DNA of 64,000 nt from a virus, in IMG/VR virus record IMGVR_UViG_3300042367_000228, positions 308,017-372,016 of that record. One strand, 5' to 3'. The translations under genes and the position numbers were made by a program. The stretch's first letter is position 1; every line of letters starts with the position of its first letter. Below, piece after piece: positions 1 through 8,719 of the stretch. The notes beneath the pieces were generated by a model. That model worked only from the letters and a program-made list of their open reading frames with translations, did no database searches and had not been told where the DNA came from.

Positions 1-47
1 TGTTTTGCTTCTTTGGTTGATAACCATGCGATTCCGTTAGCTGACAT
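1..47 (-). CDS. Partial hypothetical phage protein (N-terminus)
   Basis: Only the first 15 codons are inside the window (MSANGIAWLSTKEAK). The ATG overlaps the TAA of the upstream minus-strand gene by one base, so the two are probably translationally coupled. Function unknown. Confidence 0.55.
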   Translation of the reverse strand, partial: MSANGIAWLSTKEAK

Positions 48-421
48 TATTGCCCCCTCATTGCTTTAATCATTACAATATGTTCAGGATGATCGTCTGT
101 TGGTTCAAATTCTGTATCAATTAAATGCGGATACGCACTTGGATCTTTAACTCTTATATCAGCAGGATGTTTTGGACCATTCATTCCGCCACCTGCATGT
201 ATTGTAACTGAATCTACACCTGCATACGCCGGATTAGGTTCATTAATAAATCTGTGTCGTTCTGGACTATCTGCCAAATCAACAATTTGCCTAAATCTGT
301 TAATGTCATCACCTGCTGTTACTTTGTGATCAGGTTTAAGTATAAACTCTGGCTCAATAGGTTGTTGTTCTCCCCCGTCTAAAACGTTTAATATGTTTCT
401 AATAATATCTTGAACTCTCAT
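47..421 (-). CDS. Hypothetical protein, possible capsid-targeted
   Basis: 124 residues. Minus-strand ATG preceded by AGAGGA. The N-terminus MRVQDIIRNILNVLD is amphipathic and loosely like the capsid-targeting leaders of other genes here (MRAREFIVEA). The rest is hydrophilic with a Gly/Pro/His-rich centre (GGGMNGPKHP). I do not recognise a domain. Co-directional and one-base-overlapping with the gene at the window edge. Confidence 0.7.
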   Translation of the reverse strand: MRVQDIIRNILNVLDGGEQQPIEPEFILKPDHKVTAGDDINRFRQIVDLADSPERHRFINEPNPAYAGVDSVTIHAGGGMNGPKHPADIRVKDPSAYPHLIDTEFEPTDDHPEHIVMIKAMRGQ

Positions 422-474
422 TTTTGTGTCCTCTTAGTATATTTAGCGTAAGAATAAACAATACAGAATGAATT

Positions 475-482
475 TATAAATA
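475..482 (+). promoter_or_regulatory. T4-late-type box TATAAATA
   Basis: Exact TATAAATA, the T4 late -10 element, in the intergenic space before the rightward genes at 651 and 804. A hairpin at 578-606 lies between, so its target is uncertain. Confidence 0.45.
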
Positions 483-577
483 TCATGTCGCAGTAAAGTC
501 TACGATTTAGGATGATAAGATATTACATGGATGGTAGACATAGTCAATGCCAATGTAGGTAGGTGTAATGAGACAAT

Positions 578-606
578 AATAGGAGCTTACGCTCCTATTT
601 TATTTT
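578..606 (+). terminator. Hairpin terminator
   Basis: AATAGGAGC-TTAC-GCTCCTATT followed by a T-rich run; a nine-pair stem with a four-base loop in the region between divergent genes. Confidence 0.75.
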
Positions 607-650
607 AAGTCAATTTTTAATTAAATACATATAAAACTAAGGAGCATAAT

Positions 651-794
651 ATGGACTTAATTAAAAGTATTATCCACAATGTATTAGTACACCCTATTCT
701 ACCATTCTTACCACGCAGATTAGCAAGAACAATACATGAAAAGAATGCGCTATGGGCGTATGGAAAAGATGGCCCGTTTAACGGCTTAGACTAG
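651..794 (+). CDS. Small phage protein, 'HN..VHP' family
   Basis: 47 residues, RBS AAGGAG nine bases before ATG. Contains HNVLVHPILPFLPRR and later HEKNALWAYG. A 52-residue paralog at 41904-42062 shares HN-x-x-VHP, F-x-P and H-x-x-NA-x-W. Function unknown; lies directly before the lipase gene. Confidence 0.7.
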   Translation: MDLIKSIIHNVLVHPILPFLPRRLARTIHEKNALWAYGKDGPFNGLD

Positions 795-803
795 GAGAGT
801 ATT

Positions 804-1541
804 ATGATATCAGATTTGACGTTTGAGCAAAAATCATTAACAATGGCAACATTAAGCAGTCTTGCATATAATGACGATCAAGAATTTAAAGAATTAGGAT
901 ATGACAGTAAATTTATAAGCCATGGTGGGTCAGACTTGTATGTATTATGGGACAACGATGATTTAATAGTAGTGTGTCGTGGAACACAACCAACTCACTT
1001 TAATGATGTTGCACATGACATAGAATTTGCACTAGTACCAAGTAGATCAGGATACGGGTTAGTGCATCATGGATTTAGAACAAGTGTAGATCTTATTTGG
1101 GTTGACTTATTAAAGATGTTACAAAAATACGGTGCTAATCGTAAAGTATGGTGTACAGGTCATAGTTTAGGTGCAGCAATGGCAACCCTTATAACTGCAA
1201 GATGTGCGCGTACAGAAAAATTAACTACGCCGTTTTTATATACATACGGTAGTCCGCGTGTTGGTGATATGACATTTATTAAACACATGAATAGCTTAAA
1301 CATTGAACATCATAGATGGGTAAACAATGCAGATGCAGTTACACGGAATCCAATATTTCCATATAAGCATCATGGTCAGCTACACTACTTTGATCATCAT
1401 GGTAATGTAAGAGTTTTTACAAGATGGCAGACAATCAAAGATAGAGTAAAAGGTTTTTATATTGGACTTAAAAAAGGTAAGATTAATTTCTTTGTTAATC
1501 ACGATATTGGAAATTACATTAAAAATTTAGGAAGGTTATAA
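804..1541 (+). CDS. Lipase (class 3) family alpha/beta hydrolase
   Basis: 245 residues. Shows the class-3 lipase signature: VCRGTQ near residue 57 (oxyanion strand), nucleophile elbow GHSLG at 119-123 (Ser121), YTYGSPRVGD at about 147-155, then candidate acid Asp177 (NNADAV) and His189/190. No signal peptide. Predicted to hydrolyse acyl esters such as lipids; a role in envelope attack or lysis is inference. RBS AGGAGAG. Converges with the nuclease gene, with a six-base 3' overlap. Confidence 0.88.
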   Translation: MISDLTFEQKSLTMATLSSLAYNDDQEFKELGYDSKFISHGGSDLYVLWDNDDLIVVCRGTQPTHFNDVAHDIEFALVPSRSGYGLVHHGFRTSVDLIWVDLLKMLQKYGANRKVWCTGHSLGAAMATLITARCARTEKLTTPFLYTYGSPRVGDMTFIKHMNSLNIEHHRWVNNADAVTRNPIFPYKHHGQLHYFDHHGNVRVFTRWQTIKDRVKGFYIGLKKGKINFFVNHDIGNYIKNLGRL

Positions 1542-2291
1542 ACCTTTCCATAAGTTACGATTAATAGTTTGTTCAATTGGACTAGTCCCAAGTGCCGGAA
1601 AGAAGTTAATGTTTACTACGTTTTGTAACTGCTCAACAGTTAAAATAAACTTAGGTAACTCTCTAGCAGAAATTCCGTCATTTGGTATTAAGAATGCAAT
1701 TGTTTGATTATTAGTTGCATCATAAATTGCCTTCCATAAGTAATCAGGAATAGCTACACCTTTACCAATTGTTTTAATTTGTTTACTAGGTTGATAATAA
1801 GTTCCAGAAGTTACATAAATGTCACGCCCTTCCCCTGCCCAGTTACGAACAGTTGATTCTAACTTATTCCAAATACCTCTGTTGTTGGCAGGTACTTGTG
1901 GAACCATATTAGTAAGTGCAAAACTTTCACTCATAATTTCTTTAGTTTGAGTACTGTCACCTGCAGGAACTAGGTGTCCTCTGTCATATGGATGACCTGC
2001 ATAGTCGTGTAGTGTTGCTCTAAATTGTTCCGGTACATCTAAGTCTGGATGAAAGTCGTCTTGACGATGAACTACTCCACTCATATCTTCAGGTGATACA
2101 TGTTCAACTACATACTCTGCAGTTTTAGTATCGTAACGATAATGAATAGCATAATTTTGTTTACACAAGTATTGTGAAGCAGTAAGTTGCGACACTGGAG
2201 CACCGTGTATAGAAAACTGTGGACATTTGTCATCAATGGGATTTGCTGCTACCGTTAAAGGTAACAGGAGTAATAATAAAAGTTTTTTCAT
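1536..2291 (-). CDS. Secreted DNA/RNA non-specific endonuclease (NUC1 type)
   Basis: 251 residues with a clear signal peptide (MKKLLLLLLLPLTVAANP), so exported. Carries the family signature DRGH at 103-106 (His106 is the expected general base), followed by NMVPQ and NNRGIWNKLE, where Asn binds the catalytic metal. Same family as Serratia nuclease and EndoG. Possibly degrades extracellular or periplasmic DNA to block competing phage or recycle nucleotides (inference). Overlaps the DUF454 gene by four bases. Confidence 0.9.
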   Translation of the reverse strand: MKKLLLLLLLPLTVAANPIDDKCPQFSIHGAPVSQLTASQYLCKQNYAIHYRYDTKTAEYVVEHVSPEDMSGVVHRQDDFHPDLDVPEQFRATLHDYAGHPYDRGHLVPAGDSTQTKEIMSESFALTNMVPQVPANNRGIWNKLESTVRNWAGEGRDIYVTSGTYYQPSKQIKTIGKGVAIPDYLWKAIYDATNNQTIAFLIPNDGISARELPKFILTVEQLQNVVNINFFPALGTSPIEQTINRNLWKGL

Positions 2292-2704
2292 TTAAACCAG
2301 CCTATTCGTTTGTTGTTAGTAATACGGAAGTTGTAGTCTTCTACACTTCCGGGGAATCTCCATGCCCATATTGCAACTAGTATCATAAATCCACCAGAAC
2401 CAATTATAGCATGTAAATTATGTGTTGTGAACCAAATTATAAGTAATGAACTAGACATTACAAGTAACATCATGTATTTCATTTTAGTTGGAAAAACTTG
2501 TTTGTTTACCCAATTAGTTAAAAATGGTCCAAAATGTTTGTGATCATAAATCCATTTATGCATAGTAGGACTGCCTTTGCTAAATGCATAAGCAGCTCCT
2601 ACTAAGAACGGACTAAAAGGAATACCTGGAGTAACAACTCCAATGTATGCTAGTCCTAATAATATAAAACCTAGTATTTTCCAAAGGCCTGCTTTTAATT
2701 TCAT
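2288..2704 (-). CDS. DUF454 (YbaN-type) inner-membrane protein
   Basis: 138 residues. Hydrophobic segments at about 9-29, 76-94 and 99-115. Family features visible: LGLAYIGVVTPGIPFSPFL, then the HKHFGPFLTNW segment typical of DUF454 (W-x-x-H-P-x-F-G-P). Inner membrane; molecular function unknown. Sits between AlgH-like and nuclease genes with ATGA overlaps on both sides. Confidence 0.85.
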   Translation of the reverse strand: MKLKAGLWKILGFILLGLAYIGVVTPGIPFSPFLVGAAYAFSKGSPTMHKWIYDHKHFGPFLTNWVNKQVFPTKMKYMMLLVMSSSLLIIWFTTHNLHAIIGSGGFMILVAIWAWRFPGSVEDYNFRITNNKRIGWFK

Positions 2705-3252
2705 AGCATAAAGTTTTGTGCAAATTCTAAACTACATCTTTCTAATGCAATATCCCAGGTGTCGTCGAGATCAGCATCGAAAATTAGTTCAGGGTCGCAC
2801 GTAGATGTACACCAGTTGATATAACTATTACCAGTAATGTCACCAGTTATTTGTTTTGTAAGTTTTTCAACAGGCCAAACACACATGCCTAAAAACATTC
2901 TCCATTGATTCGGTTCGTCACCTTCTTGGAATCTTTTAAGTACATCGTCATTTGACGTAATAGAAAAGTGTTTTGATATTCTATATGTATTTTTACACTT
3001 CCATTCTGGCGAATGTAAAATTGTAAAACTTGTCTGTCTTTCAGGTCCACCGATGTGTAACATTCCTGAAACATGATCTAAGTCATAACCAAGTCTATCA
3101 CCGAACTCAGAAAGTGACATTCGACTAATTTTATTTGTAATTAGTCCTATTGCGTTGTCCCCTTCGATATCTGTAATTAATATGGTCGAACTACCCCATA
3201 AATTATGTTGTACTGACGGTGGAGCTATTAATAATGTTCCTTGTTTTATCAT
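2701..3252 (-). CDS. YqgE/AlgH family protein (UPF0301)
   Basis: 183 residues. Starts with the family pattern GTLLIAPPSV, then AIGLITNK, LHIGGPE and MFLGMCVWPVEKL, which match YqgE/AlgH throughout. Bacterial homologues are linked to alginate and envelope regulation, but biochemical activity is unclear. First gene of a three-gene overlapping minus-strand set with DUF454 and the nuclease. Confidence 0.88.
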   Translation of the reverse strand: MIKQGTLLIAPPSVQHNLWGSSTILITDIEGDNAIGLITNKISRMSLSEFGDRLGYDLDHVSGMLHIGGPERQTSFTILHSPEWKCKNTYRISKHFSITSNDDVLKRFQEGDEPNQWRMFLGMCVWPVEKLTKQITGDITGNSYINWCTSTCDPELIFDADLDDTWDIALERCSLEFAQNFML

Positions 3253-3333
3253 TGTTTATTATGTGTTATAATGTTTAAAATAATTGATTACATCACCGTT
3301 AGTGTAATAATCTTGTCATTTGTACCGATTAAG

Positions 3334-4185
3334 TTAGACCGTAGTTACTGTTCCAACTTTAAAACCTTCCAACTTAGCTTGTTTCTTAAGCATGTTCTTT
3401 AATTGCTCATCAGACAAGTCAGATACTTTAGTGTGTATCGAAGCGCCAGCGGCATTGGCCATGTCAATAGTATACTGACTAGTTCCTGTCTTTTTACCCA
3501 CTCCAGTTGCCCACGTTCTACACGCTTGGTTGATAGTTAAATTGTTGTATTTAGGTCGTCTCCACTGCACCATTTGCAATTTCAATCCGTCCTCTAATGT
3601 AGGCATGATAGCAACCGGTTCACCATCAGCTGCACGAATATAACCTAATGCGCCATAACTTTTAGCAATACCGCTGTACGCAATATTACCTGGATTGTTT
3701 GTTCTCCAAGAGATAGACCCGCCGGTGCGTCTTTCGTTGCCAATAATAACTTCTCTGCCTTTTGCAGATGCGGTCGTTGGTGCAGGTCCTGATCTCGACG
3801 GTTCAAGTTCTGCTCCTACATCTACAGACGCTTTAGATTTTACTTCAGGTTTCGATGGAGCTGGCTCGCTCTTAACTATACTTAATGAACTCGGTAATGC
3901 ACCTTTACTCATGTAATCTGACATGCCTGGTACTTGTTTAATCGCACCATTCATTGCGTCAATTGTAGTAGCATCCGGTTTGCCTGTAACAGGCAAACCC
4001 ATTTCTTGTTGGGCTTTTGAAATAGCAGCAGTTGTGAGATCGTCCATTTCACCAGTTGTATTAACATTATAATTAAATGCCGCTAATGCCTTTTGCAAGT
4101 TTGCAATTTCGGATCCACTAGGACTAGCAGGTACTTTTAGTAAAGAGCTAGCTTCTTGTAATGTTTTAAATTCTGAAAATCTCAT
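3334..4185 (-). CDS. Virion-associated peptidoglycan-binding / lysozyme-like protein
   Basis: 283 residues in three parts. Residues 1-12 (MRFSEFKTLQEA) resemble the T4 capsid-targeting leader with cleavage after EA. Residues about 20-85 form a peptidoglycan-binding type 1 domain (IANLQKALAAFNY, LPVTGKPDATT). A Pro/Ser linker follows. The C-terminus has the WRTNNPGNI and NLTINQACRTWATG motifs seen in phage muralytic proteins. Likely packaged and used at entry (inference). Next to the basic capsid-targeted protein. Confidence 0.78.
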   Translation of the reverse strand: MRFSEFKTLQEASSLLKVPASPSGSEIANLQKALAAFNYNVNTTGEMDDLTTAAISKAQQEMGLPVTGKPDATTIDAMNGAIKQVPGMSDYMSKGALPSSLSIVKSEPAPSKPEVKSKASVDVGAELEPSRSGPAPTTASAKGREVIIGNERRTGGSISWRTNNPGNIAYSGIAKSYGALGYIRAADGEPVAIMPTLEDGLKLQMVQWRRPKYNNLTINQACRTWATGVGKKTGTSQYTIDMANAAGASIHTKVSDLSDEQLKNMLKKQAKLEGFKVGTVTTV

Positions 4186-4196
4186 GTGTTGTCCTA

Positions 4197-4529
4197 TTAT
4201 GAATAGTCAGGTAACGGACCGCCGTATTTAGAACTTTTAATTGATTTACCGTCTAGTTTAACACGTTTTTTACCAATCTTTTGTGTTTTGCCAGTTTTAC
4301 GAGCCATAAATCCTTGTGCTTTACAACTCGATTCGTCACTTGCACCTTTTTTCTTATTACTTAAACATAATTCTTTACTAGCTTTGCCACGTTCGTCTAA
4401 TTGTGCGTCTGCTTTGACTTTGTATCTCGATTCAGTTGCATGCCCGCGTGCAGGACGATCGCTTGTGCGCCCTGGGCGTTTTGAACTAACACCCAATTTT
4501 TCTTCTTTAATAAACTCTTGAGCTCTCAT
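4197..4529 (-). CDS. Basic capsid-targeted internal protein
   Basis: 110 residues, strongly basic (KKKG, KTGKTQKIGKKRVK). The first ten residues, MRAQEFIKEE, closely match the T4 internal-protein leader pattern x-EFI-x-E. Two cysteines (LCLSNKKKG, SSCKAQGF) flank a conserved-looking core. A DNA-binding internal head protein is plausible; no domain recognised. Confidence 0.75.
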   Translation of the reverse strand: MRAQEFIKEEKLGVSSKRPGRTSDRPARGHATESRYKVKADAQLDERGKASKELCLSNKKKGASDESSCKAQGFMARKTGKTQKIGKKRVKLDGKSIKSSKYGGPLPDYS

Positions 4530-4540
4530 GTTATTTCCTA

Positions 4541-5350
4541 TTATCTGTTAATGTATTCAAATACATTAAGCCATTGACGTTTGCCAATTGTAGATTTTAA
4601 CAATGTTAAATCAGCGCACGTCTTGTAGCGCACATCAATTCCATTTGATTCTACTACTGTTATCACTGCATCTTCTTGATCTGCAACAGCCTCTGCTATA
4701 TCTAAATAGCTGTGTGCTAGACCTGAACCTGCATTCCAAATACCCGAACCATGTATGTTTTTAATAAAATCAATGTGTAATTTACACACATCACCTACCC
4801 ATACCCAATCACGTTTAACTTGATCTGCATTGTTCCAAACTGATATACATCCTGTTTTACGAGCTTCTTCTTGCCACTTGTATATTATGTTAGCTTGATT
4901 ACCTCGCAAGTGCATGTACTTGCCGTAAACATTAAAGTATCTAAATCCTTGTACAGATGCTTTGTGAGCAGGTTGTCTAAATACCCAACGATCAAACAAA
5001 TATTTGCTTATTGCATATGGTGTTAATGGTGTACAATCGGCGGTTTCGCTAAAGTCTTTTCCATCACCATATACAGAACTTGTACTAGCATACTGTAAGT
5101 GTACTTCATTTATTTGGCATTCATTAAACAACCATTGACTAAATTCATAATTTTGAATCATAAACTTGTCAATGTTAGTTTCTGATTTATCAGTTAAAGC
5201 ACCTAAATGTATTACCCATTGATATTTTTTAATATCGGGTAAGTTATTAGGATCATAGTCCCATCCTTCTACATGCCATCCTTCAGCAGATAACCATTCA
5301 ACCATATTACGGCCGATAAAGCCGTTATGGCCAGTTACTAATATATTCAT
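4541..5350 (-). CDS. NAD-dependent sugar epimerase, HldD-like
   Basis: 269 residues. Extended SDR fold: Rossmann loop GHNGFIG at 7-13, catalytic Y-x-x-x-K as YAISK at about 132-136, Ser/Thr in STSSVYG. The segment RYFNVYGKYMHLRGNQANI strongly resembles ADP-L-glycero-D-manno-heptose 6-epimerase. Probably alters LPS-core heptose supply or decorates phage products. Lies 11 bases from the basic head protein gene. Confidence 0.85.
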   Translation of the reverse strand: MNILVTGHNGFIGRNMVEWLSAEGWHVEGWDYDPNNLPDIKKYQWVIHLGALTDKSETNIDKFMIQNYEFSQWLFNECQINEVHLQYASTSSVYGDGKDFSETADCTPLTPYAISKYLFDRWVFRQPAHKASVQGFRYFNVYGKYMHLRGNQANIIYKWQEEARKTGCISVWNNADQVKRDWVWVGDVCKLHIDFIKNIHGSGIWNAGSGLAHSYLDIAEAVADQEDAVITVVESNGIDVRYKTCADLTLLKSTIGKRQWLNVFEYINR

Positions 5351-5358
5351 AGTATTTA

Positions 5359-5559
5359 TTAGTCTTCTTCGTGTATAACTAAAGAATATTCAACACTAGG
5401 GAATGGATAGAGAATGTACTCTTCGGCATCTTCTCTATTCTCAAAAGTTTCCATTTCGCATCGAGTGTCGGTATATTTAAAGACATGGATCAATCCGTCG
5501 TCATCTTGGTTAACCGAAACTGCATGTGTATTAAAAGTTATTGTACAAATTTTAATCAT
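5359..5559 (-). CDS. Hypothetical protein
   Basis: 66 acidic residues, RBS GGGAG. No recognised domain; contains a YTDTRCEMETF segment. Between the epimerase and nucleotidase genes. Confidence 0.6.
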   Translation of the reverse strand: MIKICTITFNTHAVSVNQDDDGLIHVFKYTDTRCEMETFENREDAEEYILYPFPSVEYSLVIHEED

Positions 5560-5596
5560 CGAAACACTCCCTTATTGTAATATTTATGTATTACAT

Positions 5597-6091
5597 CTAA
5601 GAGCGCGGTAAAAGGACAGACTCAAGCCATACTTTACAATCTTCCCATGTCTTATACTGGTAACCGACTCCGCCTGCTTCATTCCATTCGGTAATATTGC
5701 TTAATCGATCGTCGATTAATATATCTCCAAAGTTACATCTCTTTACTTTTTCATGGCTGCGAGGACCAATAAACACAGGTATACCCGGAAAGTACTTTTG
5801 ACACCATTCAACTTTATCCATTATTGCATATGGAATATCATTGTTTCTTGGAATAGCTGTTAAAAAGAATAAACCAACATTATGTTTTGCGCAATATACT
5901 CGTAACCAATTGATAAGTTCGTAACTACCATCTCTCACTTTAAGATCGCGATATAATCGTTCGCAACTAGCTAATCGCGTCCACTCTTCAGGAGGTAACC
6001 TTTCTCTATTATCTAAATTTCTTTGAAAGAATTCCTCAGCAAATCCTTTAAAGTCAGCAACGACTTCGTCCATATCTACGTATATATTCAT
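5597..6091 (-). CDS. HAD-like 5'(3')-deoxyribonucleotidase (NT5C type)
   Basis: 164 residues. HAD motif I DMDEVVADF at 6-14 (nucleophile Asp6, acid Asp8), motif II Thr in FFLTAIP, a Lys in SHEKVKRC, and the acidic motif DILIDDRLSNI. This pattern fits small cytosolic 5'-nucleotidases acting on dNMPs, which would tune nucleotide pools in infection. Overlaps the next upstream gene by four bases. Confidence 0.85.
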   Translation of the reverse strand: MNIYVDMDEVVADFKGFAEEFFQRNLDNRERLPPEEWTRLASCERLYRDLKVRDGSYELINWLRVYCAKHNVGLFFLTAIPRNNDIPYAIMDKVEWCQKYFPGIPVFIGPRSHEKVKRCNFGDILIDDRLSNITEWNEAGGVGYQYKTWEDCKVWLESVLLPRS

Positions 6092-6435
6092 ACAGCTTCC
6101 TTTACTTGTTGTACTACTACTTCTTTATTTGGAAAACGAGCTTTAACTGCTTCGACTGCTTCGTCTAAACTTTTGCCTTGTCCTGCAAACATTTTAGTTG
6201 ATACATCATACAAAAACCATTGTGTATTAACTTTCTCAAATGATACAATTATAGAATTTGGATCATCGATATCTTCGTCGTCATCTAAATCATCCTGATG
6301 TGCTGCGTGAAATTCTCTAATACCTTCAATTAATTCATTCGGGGAATGTTTCATTGCTTGTCTATACATTGTTATGTTTAACCATAATCCTGCTAAAACA
6401 CCAGTTAAAAATGCTCCAATAATAACACCGATCAT
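6088..6435 (-). CDS. Membrane-anchored acidic protein
   Basis: 115 residues. One N-terminal membrane segment (IGVIIGAFLTGVLAGLWLNI), an acidic stretch DDLDDDEDIDD, then a compact C-terminal domain. Function unknown. Confidence 0.65.
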   Translation of the reverse strand: MIGVIIGAFLTGVLAGLWLNITMYRQAMKHSPNELIEGIREFHAAHQDDLDDDEDIDDPNSIIVSFEKVNTQWFLYDVSTKMFAGQGKSLDEAVEAVKARFPNKEVVVQQVKEAV

Positions 6436-6447
6436 ATATTTCTCCTA

Positions 6448-6789
6448 TTAAACTAAAATTGATTCATCGATATAGATGAACATGTTTGCATACGACTTAT
6501 CTTCTGCTAGCTTAACTATGCAGTAGTGTCCGTCTTTAATTAATCTTTCTTCAATAAACAACAGTGTTTCTTGAAATTCTCCTATCTTCTCATGTCCTAT
6601 TAGTGCAATAGGTGCAGAGTACTGTGAATCAGGTATTACTACTCCAGTATCAGATATTATTAAAATACAGTGTTCGTTTTGACATCGGCGGCTGTCTATT
6701 TCAGCTAATACCTGTTGTAATATCTGCTCTCTCAATGATACAGTAGGTTTACGAAACAGATGTGTTATATGTTTCAAGAATCCAGTCAT
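6448..6789 (-). CDS. Hypothetical protein
   Basis: 113 residues, soluble, no domain recognised. Member of the leftward operon 7072 to 4541. RBS AGGAG-like before ATG. Confidence 0.6.
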   Translation of the reverse strand: MTGFLKHITHLFRKPTVSLREQILQQVLAEIDSRRCQNEHCILIISDTGVVIPDSQYSAPIALIGHEKIGEFQETLLFIEERLIKDGHYCIVKLAEDKSYANMFIYIDESILV

Positions 6790-6790
6790 G

Positions 6791-7072
6791 TTACTCCTTT
6801 AAGTTATCAAGATGTTGTATGTATTTAAACGTATCTTTCTTATTTCTAGGCTGCCATAGTAACGCTTTTGGACCACATACCGATCTATCAAGGCGTGCTG
6901 TGCTGCATGCTCCTATATAACTCGGCGTAGTTTTACCTAATACAGGATCATATACTTCTTCTATAGTATATTTTGTACATTCGTATCCGTATTTGTTCTT
7001 AGTTAGTTTTGAAAACCAACTGGCTTTTGCATGTATACAATCGCAGCATTTTAGTTTTGATTGTTCTATCAT
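6791..7072 (-). CDS. Cys-rich small protein, possible zinc site
   Basis: 93 residues with CCDC at 9-12 and further Cys in YECTKY, IGACS and SVCGP, so a metal-binding fold is likely. First gene after the minus-strand promoter at 7104-7132. Confidence 0.65.
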   Translation of the reverse strand: MIEQSKLKCCDCIHAKASWFSKLTKNKYGYECTKYTIEEVYDPVLGKTTPSYIGACSTARLDRSVCGPKALLWQPRNKKDTFKYIQHLDNLKE

Positions 7073-7103
7073 AAGTTATCTCATTACGTTAAAGTATGTG
7101 TAT

Positions 7104-7132
7104 ATTATACATGTATTGTATTTAAATGTCAA
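7104..7132 (-). promoter_or_regulatory. Sigma70-type promoter, leftward
   Basis: Minus strand: TTGACA, 17-base spacer, TATAAT. Perfect consensus; drives the leftward operon starting at 7072. Confidence 0.85.
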
Positions 7133-7147
7133 ACTGTGTTTTATCAA

Positions 7148-7155
7148 TATAAATA
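7148..7155 (+). promoter_or_regulatory. T4-late-type promoter box TATAAATA
   Basis: Exact TATAAATA 33 bases before the ATG at 7189, as expected for a late promoter. Confidence 0.75.
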
Positions 7156-7188
7156 TAGCATATACTCTGTAAAGAGAAAGGAATACTA

Positions 7189-8508
7189 ATGTTATTAAGA
7201 GAATTGTTTTTATTAAATGAAGGGTACAAAGAAGCCCAATCAGAGTTTTCAAAATATGGAAATCCAGAACGTATAAAAGATATAATTAGCAAGTTTAGAC
7301 AGCTTGTTGATCGCAATCAAGTACAAGGTGAACAACGTAATATTGATGCATGGCGTAAAAAAGGCTGGTTTGAATTTCAAAGATTTGTATTTGATAAATC
7401 ACAAGAACAAAGTAAAACACAGAAAAAGAAATTAGTAAAAAAAGAACAAGATTCAGTAACTGTGTATGATCATAATAACATTACTGGAGTTATGCCATTA
7501 AACAAAAATGCTAGCGTTAACATTGGTAGACATAGTGATTGGTGTACTACTAAAGCAGAACAGCAGCATTGGGAAGAATACACCGGAAAAGGTGTAGTTC
7601 TAATTTATTGTTTCCTTAATTATCAAGGCGACGGTGACGGTGATGATAGGTGGGCAATTGCATTTTACAGAAATCAACCAAATAGTTTTGAATTGTTTAC
7701 TGGCGCTGATGATAAAATGTCCAACGAGCAGTTTTTAGAAGAAACTGGAGTAGCAGCAACTGATATCATTCGTGCTGCGCTTGCTAATCCTAATATTGAT
7801 AATGTTGAATCAGAACCGCCTAAAGAACAAAAACCAACAACATATCTTGATACAATTGCTGATATGTTGACAATTAATCAACATGACTATCGTGGTAAAC
7901 GTAATCCAGAAATTGAATATGCGTTGCTTAATTTCTTTGATAGAAATCATAATGCATATTCTATAAATGATGAATATTCAGGAAGAAGTTTTAAGAGATT
8001 ACTTAGAACGTATACTGCAGATATTAAACCAGCAGATATGAAAGAGATGGATATTCTATTTCAAACAGATTACTTGCAAGTGCATCCTGATTTTATAAAG
8101 CATATTAGTAATCCAACAGATCAACAGATCAAGGCTGCAGTTAGAGGTAACCCAAGACTTATTAAAAAAATACCAAATCCATCGAGAGAGCAAATTGAAA
8201 TGGCAATATGGACATATCCTAAAATATTTTATGATATTAGTGAAAATCCTATTGCACAAGATGTTTATGCTGATATGGTAATATCATCAAAAAATGGAGT
8301 ACAAACTTTATTTAACGCATTAAATCCCCAAACACTTGATCCGAGTGTTGAGATGAAACTTGCAAAAGCATTCCCGTATAACATGCATATGCTAGGGTAC
8401 CTTAGACCAGAAACAATTGAATATATAAAAGCAACTAATCCTAGAGATTTACAATTTGTTAAAGGTCAAAACATAAATGGTGTCTTGCAACCATTTACCC
8501 AAACTTAA
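7189..8508 (+). CDS. Large phage protein with DUF4116-like repeats
   Basis: 439 residues. The N-terminus MLLRELFLLNEG may be a capsid-targeting leader. The central segment has the conserved pattern GRHSDWCTTKAEQQHWEEY and GKGVVLIYCFLN seen in large-phage proteins of unknown role. The C-terminus has repeated 'NPT-x-x-Q-I-x-x-A-V-x-x-NP-x-L-I-x-x-I' helices (about residues 305-410), similar to DUF4116. Behind a late-type promoter; probably virion-associated. Confidence 0.72.
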   Translation: MLLRELFLLNEGYKEAQSEFSKYGNPERIKDIISKFRQLVDRNQVQGEQRNIDAWRKKGWFEFQRFVFDKSQEQSKTQKKKLVKKEQDSVTVYDHNNITGVMPLNKNASVNIGRHSDWCTTKAEQQHWEEYTGKGVVLIYCFLNYQGDGDGDDRWAIAFYRNQPNSFELFTGADDKMSNEQFLEETGVAATDIIRAALANPNIDNVESEPPKEQKPTTYLDTIADMLTINQHDYRGKRNPEIEYALLNFFDRNHNAYSINDEYSGRSFKRLLRTYTADIKPADMKEMDILFQTDYLQVHPDFIKHISNPTDQQIKAAVRGNPRLIKKIPNPSREQIEMAIWTYPKIFYDISENPIAQDVYADMVISSKNGVQTLFNALNPQTLDPSVEMKLAKAFPYNMHMLGYLRPETIEYIKATNPRDLQFVKGQNINGVLQPFTQT

Positions 8509-8719
8509 GAATTACATACGTAGTCCACTTCCCTTCTTTAAATGAAAATCTAATATAGTCAGTTAGCGGAACATTGAACTCGTCATATTCCGCTACTGCT
8601 ACTAAATCAAAATCAAAATCTACACCAACTTGTAAATTTTTAGATCGCAAATCATCTATAATATCTATAAAGCTAGATAACGGAATTTCTAGATTAGCAA
8701 TGTGTTCAAAATGATTCAT
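8495..8719 (-). CDS. Hypothetical protein
   Basis: 74 residues, acidic. Overlaps the 3' end of the 439-residue gene (convergent, 14 bases) and the thioesterase start by 14 bases. No domain recognised. Confidence 0.5.
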   Translation of the reverse strand: MNHFEHIANLEIPLSSFIDIIDDLRSKNLQVGVDFDFDLVAVAEYDEFNVPLTDYIRFSFKEGKWTTYVILKFG